Below are positions 9,617 through 17,671 of a stretch of 64,000 nt of DNA, piece after piece (position 1 is the first letter of the stretch; each line of letters starts with the position of its first letter). The notes under the pieces are model-generated. The model ran no database searches. It was not told the origin of the DNA and saw nothing but the letters and a program-made list of their open reading frames with translations. The translations under genes and the position numbers were made by a program. The DNA lies in NCBI RefSeq assembly GCF_002920535.1, contig NZ_PQSS01000032.1, positions 1 through 64,000 of the forward strand, written 5' to 3'. Source of the DNA: Streptomyces sp. Ru71 (GTDB taxonomy: Bacteria > Actinomycetota > Actinomycetes > Streptomycetales > Streptomycetaceae).

Positions 9617-9635
9617 GGTGTGTAGAGTCGGCGGC

Positions 9636-10163
9636 ATGTCCATCGGTCACACCCTTCTGGGGCTCCTGGAGTCGGGACCGCGTCACGGTTACGACCTGAA
9701 GCGGGCCTTCGACGAGAAGTTCGGTCACGACCGGCCGCTGCACTACGGCCAGGTCTACTCGACGATGTCCCGCCTGCTGAAGAACGGCCTCGTCGAAGTC
9801 GACGGCATCGAGGCCGGCGGCGGCCCCGAGCGCAAGCGGTACGCCATCACCGAGGCCGGCGTCACCGACGTCGCACGATGGCTGGCGACGCCGGAGAAGC
9901 CGGAGCCGTACCTCCAGTCGACGCTGTACACCAAGGTCGTCCTCGCGCTGCTCACCCACCGCGACGCCGCTGACATCCTGGACACCCAGCGCTCCGAGCA
10001 CCTGCGCAGCATGCGCATCCTCACGGAGCGCAAGCGCAAGGGGGACCTTGCGGACCAGCTGATCTGCGACCACGCGCTGTTCCATCTGGAGGCCGACCTG
10101 CGCTGGCTGGAGCTGACCGCCGCCCGGCTGGACAAGCTGCGCGAGGCGGTGGTGGCCCAGTGA
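9636..10163 (+). CDS. PadR-family transcriptional regulator
   Basis: 175 residues. The N-terminal winged helix is typical of PadR: LGLLESGPRHGYDLKRAFDEKF, then HYGQVYSTMSRLLKNGLVEV and the wing GGGPERKRYAITEAG (about 1-90). A helical C-terminal dimer domain of the Vir type follows. I start at ATG 9636 because upstream sequence in this frame is repeat DNA. The gene overlaps the ABC ATPase by 4 bp (GTGA), so it is the first gene of a three-gene operon. By family precedent it represses the operon until a ligand, often an antibiotic or envelope signal, binds. Confidence 0.9.
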   Translation: MSIGHTLLGLLESGPRHGYDLKRAFDEKFGHDRPLHYGQVYSTMSRLLKNGLVEVDGIEAGGGPERKRYAITEAGVTDVARWLATPEKPEPYLQSTLYTKVVLALLTHRDAADILDTQRSEHLRSMRILTERKRKGDLADQLICDHALFHLEADLRWLELTAARLDKLREAVVAQ

Positions 10164-10849
10164 ACGCCCCCGCCGGTTCCCTGCTCGCGGCCGACGGGCT
10201 GCGCAAGGTCTACGGACCCACCGTCGCCCTGGACGGTGCGTCGTTCTCCATCCACCCCGGCGAGGTCGTCGCCGTCATGGGCCCCTCGGGGTCCGGCAAG
10301 TCGACCCTGCTGCACTGCCTGGCGGGGATCGTCACACCCGACGAGGGCACGATCACCTACGCCGGCAAAGAACTTTCGGCGATGAGTGACGCCGAGCGCA
10401 GTGCGCTGAGGAGGAGCGAGTTCGGGTTCGTCTTCCAGTTCGGCCAGCTCGTGCCCGAACTCACCTGCGTCGAGAACGTCGCACTGCCGCTGCGGCTCAA
10501 CGGCACCTCCCGCAAGGAGGCCGAGCGGGCCGCCCTCGGGTGGATGGAGCGGCTGGAGGTCGAGGATCTGAGGAAGAAGCGGCCCGGTGAGGTGTCCGGC
10601 GGGCAGGGGCAGCGCGTCGCCGTCGCCCGGGCCCTCGTCACCGCTCCCCGGGTCGTCTTCGCCGACGAGCCGACCGGCGCCCTGGACTCCCTCAACGGCG
10701 AGCGCGTCATGGAGCTGCTGACCGACGCCGCCCGTACCGCCAACGCCGCCGTCGTCCTCGTCACGCACGAGGCCCGGGTGGCCGCCTACTCCGACCGCGA
10801 GGTCGTCGTACGCGACGGCAGGTCCCGGGACATGGAGCGCGTCGTATGA
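10160..10849 (+). CDS. ABC transporter ATP-binding protein (MacB/LolD type)
   Basis: 229-residue ATPase with Walker A GPSGSGKST (about 41-49), Q-loop (FQFGQLVPELT), signature VSGGQGQR (about 145-152), Walker B VVFADEP (about 165-171) and the switch His in VLVTHE. It pairs with the FtsX-like permease that follows, overlapping it by 4 bp (ATGA). Such pairs usually move lipids, peptides or antibiotics out of the membrane, or act as mechanotransducers rather than importers; no solute-binding protein is present. The GTG start overlaps the padR stop. Confidence 0.95.
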   Translation: MNAPAGSLLAADGLRKVYGPTVALDGASFSIHPGEVVAVMGPSGSGKSTLLHCLAGIVTPDEGTITYAGKELSAMSDAERSALRRSEFGFVFQFGQLVPELTCVENVALPLRLNGTSRKEAERAALGWMERLEVEDLRKKRPGEVSGGQGQRVAVARALVTAPRVVFADEPTGALDSLNGERVMELLTDAARTANAAVVLVTHEARVAAYSDREVVVRDGRSRDMERVV

Positions 10850-13176
10850 ACCTGCGGCAGTGGGCCAGGGACCTGGCCCTGGGCGTGCGGTTCGCCTTCA
10901 GCGGCGGGCGTGAGGGCTGGATCCGGGCCGTGCTGACGGCCGTCGGCGTGGGCCTGGGCGTGGCGCTGCTGCTGCTCACCACCGCGATCCCGAACGTGCT
11001 GGCGGTACGGCACGACCGCAGCGAGGCCCGGGCCGACCTCTACACCGGCGAGGGCGTGCGCAAGTCGGACCGCTCCCTGGTGGTCGCGGACGCCGGCACC
11101 ACCTTCCACGACAAGGACGTCATCGGGCGCGCGGTACAGCCCGAGGGGCCGGGTGCGCCGCTGCCTCCCGGGGTGGACGCCTTCCCGGCCAAGGGCGAGA
11201 TGGTGGTCTCCCCCGCGCTGAAGAAGCTGCTGGAGTCCGACGAGGGCCGGCTGCTGCGGGAGCGGCTGCCGGAGCGGATCGTGGGCACCGTCGGCGAGAG
11301 CGGACTGCTCGGCCCGGCCGAACTCCTCTTCTACCGCGGCGCCGACGGGCTCGCCGACCAGGTCGACGGCGGCCGGGTGACCCGTCTGGAGCACTTCGGC
11401 AACCCCAACGCCTCACCCGAGCGCATGGACCCCGTCCTCCTGCTGCTGGTCCTCGTCATCTTCGTCGTCCTGCTGATGCCGGTCGCCGTGTTCATCGCCG
11501 CGGCCGTACGGTTCGGCGGCGAGCAGCGCGACCGGCGGCTGGCGGCACTGCGGCTGGTCGGCTCCGACAGCCGCATGACCCGGCGCATCGCGGCCGGTGA
11601 GGCGCTGGGCGGCGCCTTGCTCGGACTGGTCCTCGGCACCGGGTTCTTCCTGCTCGGCCGTCAGGTGACCGGGTCCCTGGAAGTCCTCGACATCAGCGTC
11701 TTCCCCAGCTTCCTCAACCCCTCCCCGCTCCTCGCCGCCCTGGTCGCCGTGGCGGTGCCCGCGGCGGCGGTCCTGGTCACGCTGTTCGCGCTGCGCGGCG
11801 TCGTCATCGAGCCGCTCGGTGTGGTCCGTACGGCGAAGCCCGCCCGGCGCCGGCTGTGGTGGCGCCTGCTCCTGCCGCTGGCCGGCCTGGCGCTGCTGTA
11901 CCCGATGGTCGGCTACGGCCGTGACCACGGCGACTTCAACCAGTACCTGGTGACGGGCGGCGTCCTCCTGCTGCTGGTCGGCGTGACCGCGCTGCTGCCG
12001 TGGGTGGTGGAGACGGTCGTCGCCCGGCTCGGCTCCGGCGGGGTCGCCTGGCAGCTCGCCGTGCGCCGCCTCCAGCTGAGCAGCGGCAGCGCGGCCCGGA
12101 TGGTCAACGGGATCGCGGTGGCGGTGGCCGGCGCGATCGCCCTGCAGATGCTGTTCGCCGGCGTCGAGGGCGACTACACCCGTGACACCGGCCGCGATGT
12201 GACGAGGGCCCAGATGCAGGTGACCCTGCGCTCCGGCAACGACCTCAAGGGCGCCGCCGAGAAGTTCCGGCGCACCCAAGGCGTGCGCCAGGTGACCGCC
12301 CTGTCCGAGGTCACCGTCGGTGCCGGCGCCAAGGACCCGGACCTGGGCAGCGAGTTCATGGTCGGCGACTGCGCGGCCCTGCGCGAGGTGGCCGCACTGC
12401 CCTCCTGCCGCGACGGCGACATCTTCGCCGTGCGCGGCGGCGAGTACGACGAGGGCCAGACGGCGAAGCTCTCCCGGCCGGGCGGCGTGCTGTACATCGA
12501 CCCGTCCTACGGCGGCGAGCGGGGCCGTGAGATCCCCTGGCACGTCCCGGCGAACCTGAAGCAGGCCGACTCGATCGACGACCCGAACGGCATCAGGCGC
12601 TCGGGCTTCCTCTTCACGCCGAGCGCGCTGCCCGAGCGGGCGGCACCGGCACTGACCGGCCAGTTCTTCCTCACCTTCGACCGCTCGGTACCGGACGCCG
12701 TCGAGTACGCCCGCAACACCACGGCCCGGATCGACCCCATGGCCGACGCCATGCTGTGGGCGTCGACCCGGCAGGCCCCCAAGTTCGCCGCCATCCGCAC
12801 CGGCCTCTTCGTCGGAGCGACCTGCGTCCTCGCCCTGATCGGCGCCAGCCTGCTGGTCTCCCAGCTGGAGCAACTCCGCGAGCGCCGCAAACTGCTCTCG
12901 TCCCTGGTCGCCGTAGGCACCCGCCGCCGTACCCTCACCCTGTCGGTCCTGTGGCAGACGGCCATCCCCATCACCCTCGGCCTCCTCCTGGCCATGGCGG
13001 TGGGCATGACCCTGGGCGCCGTCCTCCTGCGCATGACGGCCACATCCGTCCACGTGGACTGGTCGAGCGTCCTGTCCATGACGGGCGTCGGAGCGGCGAT
13101 CGTCCTGGCCGTGACCCTCCTCAGCCTGCCGCCCCTCCTCAAGCTGATGCGCCCGGACGGACTGCGCACGGAGTAG
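10846..13176 (+). CDS. FtsX-like ABC transporter permease
   Basis: 776 residues. It has an N-terminal span (about 25-50), a first large extracytoplasmic segment, three spans forming an FtsX domain (about 195-330), two further spans, a second extracytoplasmic segment (about 430-640) and a C-terminal FtsX domain with three spans (about 645-770). This duplicated 10-span topology is typical of actinobacterial permeases paired with LolD-type ATPases, including peptide-antibiotic resistance systems. The substrate is not identifiable. The ATG overlaps the ATPase stop. The last gene of the padR operon. Confidence 0.92.
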   Translation: MNLRQWARDLALGVRFAFSGGREGWIRAVLTAVGVGLGVALLLLTTAIPNVLAVRHDRSEARADLYTGEGVRKSDRSLVVADAGTTFHDKDVIGRAVQPEGPGAPLPPGVDAFPAKGEMVVSPALKKLLESDEGRLLRERLPERIVGTVGESGLLGPAELLFYRGADGLADQVDGGRVTRLEHFGNPNASPERMDPVLLLLVLVIFVVLLMPVAVFIAAAVRFGGEQRDRRLAALRLVGSDSRMTRRIAAGEALGGALLGLVLGTGFFLLGRQVTGSLEVLDISVFPSFLNPSPLLAALVAVAVPAAAVLVTLFALRGVVIEPLGVVRTAKPARRRLWWRLLLPLAGLALLYPMVGYGRDHGDFNQYLVTGGVLLLLVGVTALLPWVVETVVARLGSGGVAWQLAVRRLQLSSGSAARMVNGIAVAVAGAIALQMLFAGVEGDYTRDTGRDVTRAQMQVTLRSGNDLKGAAEKFRRTQGVRQVTALSEVTVGAGAKDPDLGSEFMVGDCAALREVAALPSCRDGDIFAVRGGEYDEGQTAKLSRPGGVLYIDPSYGGERGREIPWHVPANLKQADSIDDPNGIRRSGFLFTPSALPERAAPALTGQFFLTFDRSVPDAVEYARNTTARIDPMADAMLWASTRQAPKFAAIRTGLFVGATCVLALIGASLLVSQLEQLRERRKLLSSLVAVGTRRRTLTLSVLWQTAIPITLGLLLAMAVGMTLGAVLLRMTATSVHVDWSSVLSMTGVGAAIVLAVTLLSLPPLLKLMRPDGLRTE

Positions 13177-13189
13177 CCACCCGCGTACG

Positions 13190-13420
13190 GCGGCAAGGGG
13201 CCGGGGCGGGGGTGTCCGCCCGCAGCGGCCGGCACCGAGACACGGTGAGCGTGTCGGAAACAGCGGGCCGGACCGAGGACGGACACCCCCCGCCCCGGCC
13301 CCGCCTTGACCACCGGCCGTAGGCGCTACGCCCGCCACAACGCAACAGCAACGGGCCGCCGCAGGCACTCAAGGGGCGCGGGGAACTGCGCGAGCAACCA
13401 CAACGAAACCCGCAGACAAC
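13190..13420 (-). repeat. Inverted copy of the dispersed intergenic repeat
   Basis: Reverse complement of the element at 9055-9320. The core GCAGTTCCCCGCGCCCCT (minus strand, 13372-13394 region), TGCCTGCGGCGGCCCGTTGC and the long hairpin with CGGACACCCC arms (about 13205-13305) are all present. It fills the gap between the convergent permease and oxyR genes and could act as a terminator for both. No gene is seen in 13177-13443. Confidence 0.75.
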
Positions 13421-13443
13421 CACGAACCCCAGCCCGGCAGACG

Positions 13444-14415
13444 CTACTCCCCGGAAGAAACCACCCGCACCGGCAAACCCCCCATCACCGACCTCAACGC
13501 CCCGGCCAACTCCTCGTACTCCGCGGAGCGAGCCGCCCCCACCCGCATAGCCAGAGCAACGCGCCGCGTGGGCGCAGGATCGGCGAAATACCCCGTGAGC
13601 AACTGACTACTCCGAGCCGTCTCCAGCTTCAACGCGGTCCGCGGCAGCAACGTGCACCCCAACCCCCCGGCGACAAGCTGCACCAGCGTGGACAGCCCGG
13701 CCGCCGTCGTGGTCACCGGCGCGTCCTCCCGCCCCGCCTCACGGCAGATGTCGAGCGCCTGGTCGCGCAGACAGTGCCCCTCGTCCAGCAGCAGCAGGTT
13801 GAGCTCCTTCAGCGCCTCGCGAGGGATCCCCTCCCGCCCCCCGAGCCAGTGGTCCATGGGCGTGACCAGCACGAAGTCCTCATCGAACAGCGGGAGTTCG
13901 ACCACCCCCGGCACCCCCAGCGGCACCGCCAGCAACAGCAGGTCCAGCCGCCCGGAGTTGAGCCCCTCCACGAGGCTCGCGGTCTGCTCCTCGTGGACCT
14001 GCAGATCCAGGTCGGGATACCGCTCGTGCACCAACCGCAGCACGGTCGGCAGCAGATACGGCGCGACCGTCGGGATCACCCCGAGCCGCAGCACGCCCGT
14101 GAACGGCGCCCGCACCGCCTCGGCCTCCTCCAGCAGCGCCCCGACCTCGTCCAGTACGGCCTTGGCGCGCACCGCGAGCCGTTCACCGGCCGGTGAGAGC
14201 AGCACCTTCCGCGTCGTACGCTCAAGGAGGGTGACACCGAGTGTCTCCTCCAGCGAGGACACGGCGCCGGAGAGCGCCGGCTGGCTCATGCCGATCGCCG
14301 CCGCCGCATCACGAAAGTGAAGATGCTCGGCCACCGCCGCGAACGCCCTCAACTGGGCCAGGCTGGGCTGTTTCCGTTTGCCGCCGGCGCCGCCGGTCAC
14401 GCTGGTGACGCTCAC
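13444..14415 (-). CDS. oxyR: Hydrogen-peroxide-sensing regulator OxyR (LysR family)
   Basis: 323 residues from GTG 14415, which has GGAGG 9 bp upstream; longer in-frame extensions run into ahpC and are not credible. The N-terminal LysR helix-turn-helix (FRDAAAAIGMSQPALSGAVSSLEE) is followed by the sensor domain. The redox pair Cys215 and Cys224 in GHCLRDQALDIC matches E. coli Cys199/Cys208 in identity and spacing, so disulphide sensing is expected. It is divergent from ahpC, and the 133-bp gap holds a recognisable OxyR site. Confidence 0.95.
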   Translation of the reverse strand: MSVTSVTGGAGGKRKQPSLAQLRAFAAVAEHLHFRDAAAAIGMSQPALSGAVSSLEETLGVTLLERTTRKVLLSPAGERLAVRAKAVLDEVGALLEEAEAVRAPFTGVLRLGVIPTVAPYLLPTVLRLVHERYPDLDLQVHEEQTASLVEGLNSGRLDLLLLAVPLGVPGVVELPLFDEDFVLVTPMDHWLGGREGIPREALKELNLLLLDEGHCLRDQALDICREAGREDAPVTTTAAGLSTLVQLVAGGLGCTLLPRTALKLETARSSQLLTGYFADPAPTRRVALAMRVGAARSAEYEELAGALRSVMGGLPVRVVSSGE

Positions 14416-14417
14416 TG

Positions 14418-14454
14418 ATAGCTCCCTCCGATCAACCCGACCGAGTGTAGCTAT
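14418..14454. promoter_or_regulatory. OxyR operator between oxyR and ahpC
   Basis: ATAG at 14418-14421 and CTAT at 14451-14454 are spaced exactly as the outer boxes of the E. coli consensus ATAG-N7-CTAT-N7-ATAG-N7-CTAT. The second box position (14429-14432) reads CGAT (3 of 4) and the third (14440-14443) ACCG (2 of 4). The site abuts the oxyR start codon and overlaps its ribosome-binding site, so it could also give autorepression. Confidence 0.75.
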
Positions 14455-14504
14455 TTCCGTAATCAATGCACGGTGTGCCAACATCAACTGCGTCCAACCC
14501 ATGG

Positions 14505-14529
14505 GAAACACCCTCAAAAGGGGTGTTTC
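14505..14529 (+). promoter_or_regulatory. Hairpin in the ahpC leader
   Basis: GAAACACCC (14505-14513) and GGGTGTTTC (14521-14529) form a perfect 9-bp stem with loop TCAAAAG, ending 9 bp before the AAGGAGA ribosome site of ahpC. It could stabilise the mRNA, attenuate it or affect translation. If transcription starts downstream of it, it is a DNA site instead. Confidence 0.5.
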
Positions 14530-14548
14530 TTCGCTGCAAGGAGAGCGT

Positions 14549-15103
14549 GTGCTCACTGTCGGTGACAAGTTCCCCGAGTTCGAACTGACCGCCTGCGTCT
14601 CGCTGGAGAAGGGCAAGGAGTTCGAGCAGATCCACCACAAGTCCTACGAGGGCAAGTGGCTGGTCGTGTTCGCATGGCCCAAGGACTTCACATTCGTGTG
14701 CCCGACCGAGATCGCCGCTTTCGGGAAGCTGAACGACGAGTTCGCCGACCGCGACGCCCAGATCCTCGGCTTCTCCGGTGACTCCGAGTTCGTCCACCAC
14801 GCCTGGCGCAAGGACCACCCGGACCTGACCGACCTGCCGTTCCCGATGATGGCCGACTCCAAGCACGAGCTCATGCGTGACCTCGGCATCGAGGGCGAGG
14901 ACGGCTTCGCCCAGCGCGCCGTCTTCATCGTCGACCCCAACCGGGAGATCCAGTTCACGATGGTCACGGCCGGCTCCGTGGGCCGGAACCCCAAGGAGGT
15001 CCTGCGGGTCCTGGACGCCCTGCAGACCGACGAGCTGTGCCCGTGCAACTGGAGCAAGGGCGACGAGACCCTGGACCCGGTCAAGCTCCTGGCTGGTGAG
15101 TGA
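14549..15103 (+). CDS. ahpC: Alkyl hydroperoxide reductase, peroxiredoxin AhpC
   Basis: 184-residue 2-Cys peroxiredoxin reducing H2O2, alkyl hydroperoxides and probably peroxynitrite. The peroxidatic Cys51 lies in FTFVCPTE; the C-terminal cysteines (164 and 166, LCPCNW) supply the resolving thiol. I start at GTG 14549, preceded by AAGGAGAGC. ATG 14501 is in frame but lies upstream of a hairpin and lacks a ribosome site. It is followed after 3 bp by ahpD, which reduces it in actinobacteria. OxyR is encoded divergently and should activate this operon. Confidence 0.96.
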   Translation: MLTVGDKFPEFELTACVSLEKGKEFEQIHHKSYEGKWLVVFAWPKDFTFVCPTEIAAFGKLNDEFADRDAQILGFSGDSEFVHHAWRKDHPDLTDLPFPMMADSKHELMRDLGIEGEDGFAQRAVFIVDPNREIQFTMVTAGSVGRNPKEVLRVLDALQTDELCPCNWSKGDETLDPVKLLAGE

Positions 15104-15106
15104 GGC

Positions 15107-15646
15107 ATGTCCCTCGACTCCCTGAAGTCCCGCGTCCCGGACTACGCCAAGGACCTGAAGCTCAACCTGGGCTCGGTCATCGGCAACTCCGACCTGCCCG
15201 CGCAGCAGTTGTGGGGCACGGTGCTGGCCACCGCCATCGCCTCGCGCTCCCCGATCGTGCTGCGCGAGCTGGAGCCGGAGGCCAAGGCGAACCTGACGCC
15301 GGAGGCCTACCAGGCCGCGAAGTCGGCCGCCGCCATCATGGCGATGAACAACGTCTTCTACCGCACGCGCCACCTGCTGTCGGACCACGAGTACGGCAAC
15401 CTGCGCGCGGGCCTGCGGATGAACGTCATCGGCAACCCCGGTGTCGACAAGACGGACTTCGAGCTGTGGTCCTTCGCGGTCTCCGCGATCAACGGCTGCG
15501 GCATGTGCCTGGACTCGCACGAGCAGGTGCTGCGCAAGGCCGGCCTGGAGCGCGAGGTCGTCCAGGAGGCGTTCAAGATCGCCGCGGTCGTGCAGGCCGT
15601 CGGCGCCACGCTGGAGGCGGAGGCGGTTCTCGCCGCGGCCGAGTAA
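15107..15646 (+). CDS. ahpD: Alkylhydroperoxidase AhpD
   Basis: 179-residue all-helical protein. The active-site motif is [11 protein letters not shown] with Cys131 and Cys134, plus the upstream Glu of FELWSFA and the His of DSHE that form the proton relay in the Mycobacterium enzyme. It transfers electrons to AhpC from a lipoyl protein (Lpd/SucB in mycobacteria) and has weak peroxidase activity. The ATG follows the ahpC stop after 3 bp (TGAGGCATG). A strong hairpin follows, ending the operon. Confidence 0.95.
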   Translation: MSLDSLKSRVPDYAKDLKLNLGSVIGNSDLPAQQLWGTVLATAIASRSPIVLRELEPEAKANLTPEAYQAAKSAAAIMAMNNVFYRTRHLLSDHEYGNLRAGLRMNVIGNPGVDKTDFELWSFAVSAINGCGMCLDSHEQVLRKAGLEREVVQEAFKIAAVVQAVGATLEAEAVLAAAE

Positions 15647-15666
15647 GGCCGCGCCCGGCGCTCGTC

Positions 15667-15699
15667 GGCCCCCGTGCACCCTCCCGGTGCGCGGGGGCC
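15667..15699 (+). terminator. Terminator after ahpCD
   Basis: 14-bp arms 15667-15680 and 15686-15699 with one G-T type mismatch and a 5-base loop, 20 bp after the ahpD stop, followed by TTCGCCTTTC. Confidence 0.75.
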
Positions 15700-15778
15700 T
15701 TCGCCTTTCAGCCCTGTGCGCGGGCGAGGTGCCGTTCCTAAGCTGGAGGACAACAGCCTGCAGCGAAGGAGGCCCGCC

Positions 15779-16174
15779 ATGGGCGCGCAGTCCCAGGAGC
15801 CGGAACCGGTCACCCTGCTCGCCCCGGACGAGCGCAGGCCGGGACCGCCGACGCCGGGCATGGCACGGTCGGAGGCGTTCGCCACGGACGGCATGTGGTC
15901 GGGGCTGGTCCGCACCGAGCCCGGCATGGTCTCCGGCTGGCACCACCACGGCGACTACCAGACGGTGATCTACGTCCTGTCGGGTGCGATGAGGATCGAC
16001 TTCGGCCCGGACGGCGCCGAGAGCGTCACGGCCGGCCCGGGCGACTTCATCCGGGTCCCGCCGGCCGTGGTGCACCGCGAGAGCAATCCGTCGGCGGAGC
16101 CTGCCGAGGCCGTCATCGTCCGGGCGGGCACCGGCCCGTCCACCTTCAACGTCGAGACCCCACCGCCCGCCTAG
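15779..16174 (+). CDS. Cupin-domain protein
   Basis: 131-residue single cupin domain. The first conserved block is GWHHHGDYQTVIYVLSGAMR (His cluster for a metal) and the second GDFIRVPPAVVHRESNPS. Small cupins of this kind bind Fe, Mn, Zn or Ni and act as dioxygenases, isomerases or binding proteins; the reaction here cannot be assigned. ATG 15779 has AAGGAGG 7 bp upstream. It is monocistronic and convergent with the permease at 16194, with only 19 bp between stops and no obvious hairpin. Confidence 0.85.
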   Translation: MGAQSQEPEPVTLLAPDERRPGPPTPGMARSEAFATDGMWSGLVRTEPGMVSGWHHHGDYQTVIYVLSGAMRIDFGPDGAESVTAGPGDFIRVPPAVVHRESNPSAEPAEAVIVRAGTGPSTFNVETPPPA

Positions 16175-16193
16175 GCCCTGGGGAGGTGCCTCA

Positions 16194-17540
16194 TCAGGCC
16201 GACGGGGTCTCCCCCGCGGGCTCCTGCGATGCGGCCGGCTCCGTGGCGGCCGCCTTCGCCGCCACCACGTCCGACGCCGTCGCCCCGCGCGGCCGCGGCG
16301 CGTGCCGCATCGCCGCCTCGTGCGAGTACGCCCGCAGATAGCCCGCGACCGAGTTGGTCACCGCCACCAGCGGTACCGCCACCACCGCGCCGCCGATCCC
16401 GGCGACCATCCCGCCGGCCGCGACCGACAGCACCACCGCCAGGGGATGCACCCGCACGGCCCGTCCCAGGATGAACGGCTGCAGGATGTGCCCCTCGATC
16501 TGCTGCACGGCGAGCACCACGACCAGCGTCATCACTGCGGTGAACACGCCCTGCGTGACGAGCGCCACCACCACCGCCAGCGCGCCGGAGACGACCGCGC
16601 CGACGAGCGGGATGAACGCGAACAGGAAGATGAACACCGCGAGCGGCACGGCCATCGGCACGTCGAGGAAGTAGATGCCGAGTCCGATGAAGATCGCGTC
16701 GATGAGGGCGACGAGCACCGTGCCGCGCACGTACGCGGTGAGGGTGCGCCAGGCGCGCGGGCCGGCGCCGGCGACACCCGGGCGGGCGGCGGCCGGGACC
16801 AGCTTCAGCGTCCACTCCCAGATGCGGCGGCCGTCGTAGAGCAGGAACAGGGTGGAGAAGACGGTCAGCAGGATGCCGGTGAGGGCCTCCACCACGACCT
16901 GCACGCCCTCCAGGCCGGCCGAGGTGATCTGGTCGGTGTTGGCGCCGATCGCCTCGCGCAGGTTCTTGGCGATCTGGTTGATCTGCTTGTCGGTGACGTG
17001 GAAGGGGCTGTTGAGCAGCCATTTGCGCAGTTCGTCGATGCCGTCCTGGACCTGGTCGGAGAGGTTGTCGATGTTCTCCATGACCTGCCAGCTCACGAAC
17101 CAGCCGATCAGCCCCATCACGACGAAGCCGAACATCGCCGTCATCGCCGTCGCCAGACCCCGCGGCACGCCCATCCGCGTCAGCCGGGCCACGGTCGGCT
17201 GCAGCAGCGCGGTGATGAGCAGGGCGGCGACGAAAGCCAGGATGACGAGCTGGACGGCGCTGATGACCTTCATCAGCACCCAGAGCGTGCCCGCGAGCAC
17301 CAGCAGCCGCCAGCCCGCCTCGGCGGCGACGCGTACACCCCAGGGCACCGCCTGCGCGGGGTCCGGGCGGTTCGGGACCGTGGGCGCGTAGTCGGGCGGC
17401 GGCGGCACCTGCTCGGGCGGCGCGACGGGCTCGGGGTCGGCGTGCTCGCGCTCGAACTCGGCGCGGCGCTCGTCGAGCCGCTCGCTTATCCCGGTCAGTC
17501 CGGCGCCGAGCCGACCGAGCCACCCTGGCACTCGCGACAT
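16194..17540 (-). CDS. AI-2E family (TqsA/PerM) transporter
   Basis: 448-residue membrane protein. After a charged, Pro-rich N-terminus (about 1-70) come a pair of spans, a further span with FVVMGLIGWFVSWQVM, an amphipathic soluble region (about 165-250) and four to five C-terminal spans including DAIFIGLGIYFLDVPMAVPL and FAFIPLVGAVVSG. Family members export autoinducer-2 or act as H+/Na+ antiporters, so the substrate is open. The ATG at 17540 has an upstream AAGAGGA; upstream in-frame codons overlap a terminator. The Ala/Glu-rich C-terminus ends PAGETPSA. Confidence 0.85.
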   Translation of the reverse strand: MSRVPGWLGRLGAGLTGISERLDERRAEFEREHADPEPVAPPEQVPPPPDYAPTVPNRPDPAQAVPWGVRVAAEAGWRLLVLAGTLWVLMKVISAVQLVILAFVAALLITALLQPTVARLTRMGVPRGLATAMTAMFGFVVMGLIGWFVSWQVMENIDNLSDQVQDGIDELRKWLLNSPFHVTDKQINQIAKNLREAIGANTDQITSAGLEGVQVVVEALTGILLTVFSTLFLLYDGRRIWEWTLKLVPAAARPGVAGAGPRAWRTLTAYVRGTVLVALIDAIFIGLGIYFLDVPMAVPLAVFIFLFAFIPLVGAVVSGALAVVVALVTQGVFTAVMTLVVVLAVQQIEGHILQPFILGRAVRVHPLAVVLSVAAGGMVAGIGGAVVAVPLVAVTNSVAGYLRAYSHEAAMRHAPRPRGATASDVVAAKAAATEPAASQEPAGETPSA

Positions 17541-17612
17541 GATCCGTCCTCTTCCCCCGTCTCTCCTCACCACTCCCCCCTGGAGCCGTCGCGTACGACC
17601 GTACAGGGCGAA

Positions 17613-17641
17613 AGCCCCTCCCCCTAGGACGGGGAGGGGCT
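17613..17641 (-). terminator. Terminator after the SLT gene
   Basis: AGCCCCTCCCC (17613-17623) and its complement (17631-17641) form a perfect 11-bp stem with a 7-base loop, 31 bp beyond the stop of the lytic transglycosylase gene. Confidence 0.75.
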
Positions 17642-17671
17642 GCGCAAGGTTGAGAGAGGGGCCGGGCGGGC

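Noticed and set aside
9198-9635. N-terminal extension of the PadR protein
   Set aside because: It would translate the intergenic repeat elements. ATG 9636 gives a standard PadR N-terminus.
14416-14640. N-terminal extension of OxyR into ahpC
   Set aside because: The extension overlaps ahpC coding sequence and the operator, while GTG 14415 has a good ribosome site and matches the expected protein length.
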